Below, in pieces: positions 6,833 through 8,853 of a stretch of DNA of 8,853 nucleotides; the first letter of the stretch is position 1, and each line of letters opens with the position of its first letter. The notes beneath the pieces are model-generated. The model did no database searches and was not told where the DNA came from. It worked only from the letters and a program-made list of their open reading frames with translations. Origin of the DNA: JAAYCO01 sp964632015 (GTDB taxonomy: Bacteria > Planctomycetota > Phycisphaerae > SM23-33); the NCBI GenBank assembly GCA_964632015.1, contig CAZWAT010000121.1:1-8853 (forward strand), read 5' to 3'. Both the position numbers and the translations under genes were made by a program.

Positions 6833-7014
6833 ACAATAAGTCTACGCCTGTGAATTTGCCGCCAATCATGACGCACCAGGACCACACGCCCACAGCGTCG
6901 GGCGCGATATGCCTCTTACGACACTCATGAGCGGCGGTTTAGACCTTTTTGCCCATATGTCGATTATCGGCTTGAAATACCCATTTTATTGGTCGAATTG
7001 CGATTTGAACCCAA
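6833..7014 (-). other. Intergenic region between tyrS and the GH130 gene
   Basis: About 180 bases without a supported gene, and the least GC-rich gap in the window near its right end. Just after the tyrS stop (6989-7014, minus strand) is an imperfect hairpin, TTGG/CCAA outside and a mismatched inner stem around CGCA, with no clean T-tract. A short GC hairpin with 5-base arms and 8-base loop sits at 6887-6904. I could not identify a convincing promoter, terminator or RNA gene. The GH130 promoter presumably lies here unless it is read through from tyrS. Confidence 0.3.
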
Positions 7015-8235
7015 TTACAGCACGATTTTACCGAAACGCCGCTTGCCCACCTGAAGAATCATTCCATCCTTGAGATCGAGCACTGCTTTGACGTCGGTGA
7101 TTTTGTTGTCGTCAAGGCTCACCGCGCCCTGCTGTATCAACCTTCGGGCCTCGCTGGTTGTCTTTGCGAACGATGCCGACATGACCAGTGAGATGATGTC
7201 CGTCTGCGGCGATGGTGGTCGAACGTCTGGAAGATCGGTGGGAACCTGCTTTTTGGCAAAGACCCTATCGAACTCGTCCGACGCCTCGCTCGCCGCAGCC
7301 GCGCCATGGAACTGCTCGACTATCAACCTGCCCAATGTCGCTTTGGCCTGGCGAGGGTGAGTAATGGACGCATCTATAAGTGTAGAAATGTCCTTAGGTG
7401 GAGTGTCCGTCAGAAGCGTCAGGTAGTTTTCCATCAGCGAATCGGGTATCGACATTATCTTTCCGAACATCTCAGTGGGGGAGTCGGTAATTCCGACGTA
7501 GTTTCCCTTGGACTTGCTCATCTTTTCGACGCCGTCGAGCCCTACGAGAATCGGCATTATCATTACTATTTGGGAAGGCTGGTCGTAATGTTCCTGCATG
7601 TTCCTTCCGACAAGGGTGTTGAACGTCTGGTCGCTTCCGCCCAGTTCCACGTCGGCCTTGATGCACACGCTGTCGTACCCCTGCATCAGGGGGTAGAGGA
7701 ACTCGTGCACCCCGATGGGCGTGTTCGATTTGTAACGTTTTTCAAAACTGTCGCGCTCCATCATTCTCGCGACGGTCATCTGCGACGCGAGCTTGAGCAC
7801 GTCGGCAAAGGTAAGCTTCGAGAGCCATTCGCTGTTGTATCGAACTTCCAATTTTTCCTCGGAGGTGTCGAGTATCCTCCCGGCCTGCTCGAAATAGGTT
7901 CGGGCGTTGGCTTCGATGTCGGCCGTGTCGAGAACAGGCCTGGTCTTGTTGACGCCTGATGGGTCGCCGATTCGGGCGGTGTAGTCACCTATAATCAGCA
8001 CTGCCTTGTGCCCGAGGTCCTGGAACTGTCGCATCTTTCGCAATACGACGGTGTGTCCCAGGTGAATGTCCGGAGCGGTGGGGTCGAGACCCAGCTTGAT
8101 TCGCATGGGCCTGCCCGCCTTCGACGCGATTTGGAGGCGATGTTGAAGCTCCTGTTGCGTATATATCGCCTCGCAGCCGCGCGATAGTTGCAACACCTGA
8201 GATTGAAACGCATTTGTAGATGATTCTTCAGACAT
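7015..8235 (-). CDS. tyrS: Tyrosyl-tRNA synthetase (bacterial, with C-terminal S4 domain)
   Basis: Cytosolic class I synthetase that activates tyrosine with ATP and charges tRNA-Tyr, functioning as a dimer. It has 406 residues, the usual bacterial length. The Rossmann catalytic domain starts near residue 45 with KLGLDPTAPDIHLGHTVVL, where HLGH (58-61) is the HIGH signature. GGSDQTFN (199-206) lines the tyrosine/adenylate pocket, and KMSKS (238-242) is intact. An anticodon-binding helical domain follows (about 255-335). The S4-type RNA-binding domain is at about 345-406 (SEARRLIQQGAVSLDDNKI). The ATPDIHLGH-type core resembles the TyrZ/type 2 enzymes. The ATG at 8235 is supported by a -10 box 6 bases upstream; there is no Shine-Dalgarno. 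I see no T-box or other tRNA-sensing leader, as expected for a leaderless message. The helicase fragment lies 100 bases upstream on the same strand. Confidence 0.96.
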   Translation of the reverse strand: MSEESSTNAFQSQVLQLSRGCEAIYTQQELQHRLQIASKAGRPMRIKLGLDPTAPDIHLGHTVVLRKMRQFQDLGHKAVLIIGDYTARIGDPSGVNKTRPVLDTADIEANARTYFEQAGRILDTSEEKLEVRYNSEWLSKLTFADVLKLASQMTVARMMERDSFEKRYKSNTPIGVHEFLYPLMQGYDSVCIKADVELGGSDQTFNTLVGRNMQEHYDQPSQIVMIMPILVGLDGVEKMSKSKGNYVGITDSPTEMFGKIMSIPDSLMENYLTLLTDTPPKDISTLIDASITHPRQAKATLGRLIVEQFHGAAAASEASDEFDRVFAKKQVPTDLPDVRPPSPQTDIISLVMSASFAKTTSEARRLIQQGAVSLDDNKITDVKAVLDLKDGMILQVGKRRFGKIVL

Positions 8236-8241
8236 GGCGGA

Positions 8242-8270
8242 ATTTTAGTGACCTTGCACCCATGTTGCAA
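8242..8270 (-). promoter_or_regulatory. tyrS promoter (leaderless type)
   Basis: On the minus strand, TTGCAA (8270-8265, 4 of 6 to the -35 consensus) is followed by exactly 17 bases and TAAAAT (8247-8242, 5 of 6 to the -10 consensus), then 6 bases to the ATG at 8235. This is the best complete promoter in the window and places the transcription start at the start codon. Confidence 0.6.
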
Positions 8271-8271
8271 G
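8253..8271. promoter_or_regulatory. Inverted repeat overlapping the tyrS -35 element
   Basis: CTTGCA and TGCAAG form perfect 6-base arms separated by 7 bases, 19 bases in total. One arm overlaps the -35 hexamer and the other lies in the promoter spacer. That is operator-like size and position, but 6-base arms can occur by chance. Confidence 0.3.
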
Positions 8272-8277
8272 CGCGTG

Positions 8278-8301
8278 GGTGATGGATGGATTTCCATCAC
8301 C
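8278..8301 (-). terminator. Hairpin between the helicase gene and the tyrS promoter
   Basis: A perfect 9-base inverted repeat (GGTGATGGA / TCCATCACC) with a 6-base loop lies 34 bases past the helicase stop codon and just before the tyrS -35. It could end the helicase transcript. No T-tract follows on either strand, so it is not a canonical intrinsic terminator. It might act with Rho, as an mRNA 3' end, or as a protein-binding site. Confidence 0.35.
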
Positions 8302-8335
8302 TCGTAACCTCAAGGCTGCCTCTAACTCCATGCGT

Positions 8336-8853
8336 TCACCTTGCCTGCGCTATGTTCTCGAACGCGCCCTGGAATTCGCCTGCACTCAGTACGGTGTCAA
8401 ACAGGCCTACGTCTTCACCCTCGTGCTTGTTGACTCCGACGTACACGAGACTGGCGTCTTCGTAACGCTTGAACTTGTAGACCGCATCGTTCATCAGCGC
8501 GCTGTTGAACACGCCAAGGCTCACCAACAGTTCGAAATCTTTTACGGACAGGCCGGTGACCTTCTTGAACAGTCCGGGCTCCAACTGAGTGATCACGTCC
8601 TTGAGGCATCGCTCCCGATAGTCGGTCAGATACATGAAGACCGGCACGCGGGTGGCGAACTTGATCAGCTTTTCCTGAATCTGCTTCCGCTTGCTCTTGT
8701 ATTCCTTCTCTTCCGCCGTGAGTTCCTTCCGCTCCTTGGGTGTCATGTCCTCGTCGTTCTTCTCTTTGCGAACCTTCTTCACGGCCTCCGACTTGTTAAT
8801 GATCGTCTCGATGTCCTGATTGAGGTTGCGGAACCCCTCGATGCTCATCAACG
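8336..8853 (-). CDS. C-terminal fragment of a probable DEAD/DEAH restriction-type helicase (runs off the right edge)
   Basis: Only the last ~172 codons are in the window. The frame is open to the edge, and the first possible starts (TTG 8851, ATG 8848) are not credible because the sequence there reads as mid-protein. From the edge inward there is EGFRNLNQDIETIINKSEAV, a very charged Lys/Glu-rich segment likely to be helical or coiled coil (about residues 20-65 of the fragment), then RVPVFMYLTDYRE, DVITQLEPGLFKKVTGL, DFELLVSLGVFNSALMNDAV and YKFKRYEDAS. I recall this ending from large DEAD/DEAH helicases annotated as restriction-enzyme subunits. That is memory of the family, not a motif proof, because the helicase motifs themselves are not in view. 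If right, it would be an ATP-driven DNA translocase, perhaps with a methylase partner to the right. Certain: a real C-terminus. Moderately sure: its family. Confidence 0.6.
   Translation of the reverse strand, partial: LMSIEGFRNLNQDIETIINKSEAVKKVRKEKNDEDMTPKERKELTAEEKEYKSKRKQIQEKLIKFATRVPVFMYLTDYRERCLKDVITQLEPGLFKKVTGLSVKDFELLVSLGVFNSALMNDAVYKFKRYEDASLVYVGVNKHEGEDVGLFDTVLSAGEFQGAFENIAQAR

Noticed and set aside
6924..6931. CTCATGAG palindrome upstream of the GH130 gene
   Set aside because: Eight bases, isolated and not repeated nearby; expected by chance.
6957..7070. Short plus-strand frame starting ATGTCGATTATC
   Set aside because: About 37 codons, running antisense into tyrS, without ribosome-binding site or recognisable product.
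7306..7959. 217-codon open frame antisense to tyrS
   Set aside because: It is opposite the tyrS catalytic core and shows no family motif; a shadow frame.

Overview
This window is compact bacterial chromosome with eight protein-coding genes, one of them running off the right edge. I see no tRNA or rRNA genes, insertion sequences, CRISPR arrays or long repeats. The DNA is clearly GC-rich, and no gene-free stretch exceeds about 200 bases. The organism cannot be named from the sequence alone. The archaeal/eukaryotic-type prolyl-tRNA synthetase beside a normal bacterial tyrosyl-tRNA synthetase, and the long-form GH130 protein, would fit Planctomycetota (perhaps Phycisphaerae) or a related GC-rich lineage. 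That is inference.

Layout, left to right. (1) 32-1288, minus: an RlmI-like 23S rRNA methyltransferase. It is divergent from three plus-strand genes: (2) 1406-1678, acylphosphatase; (3) 1782-2633, a CDF metal-efflux transporter with an uncertain start; (4) 2701-4224, proS. (5) 4270-5316, plus: a D-lactate-dehydrogenase-like 2-hydroxyacid dehydrogenase. It meets, tail to tail and only 3 bases apart, (6) 5320-6819, minus: a long GH130 mannoside phosphorylase or hydrolase. Then (7) 7015-8235, minus: tyrS, and (8) 8336 to beyond 8853, minus: the C-terminal part of what looks like a DEAD/DEAH restriction-type helicase.

Most of this is housekeeping: two aminoacyl-tRNA synthetases, rRNA modification, acyl-phosphate turnover and metal homeostasis, plus two carbon-metabolism enzymes. 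Gaps of 45-195 bases, several with their own -10-like box, suggest mostly single-gene transcription units rather than one operon.

The clearest pattern beyond gene content is in the starts. Four genes (rlmI-like, acyP, the dehydrogenase and tyrS) have a TANNNT -10 box only 5-7 bases before the ATG and no Shine-Dalgarno sequence, as expected for leaderless mRNAs. proS, and more weakly the GH130 gene, have Shine-Dalgarno sequences instead. I found no convincing complete novel system. The best lead to an accessory or defence region is the helicase fragment at the right edge, whose N-terminus and possible methylase partner would lie beyond the window.
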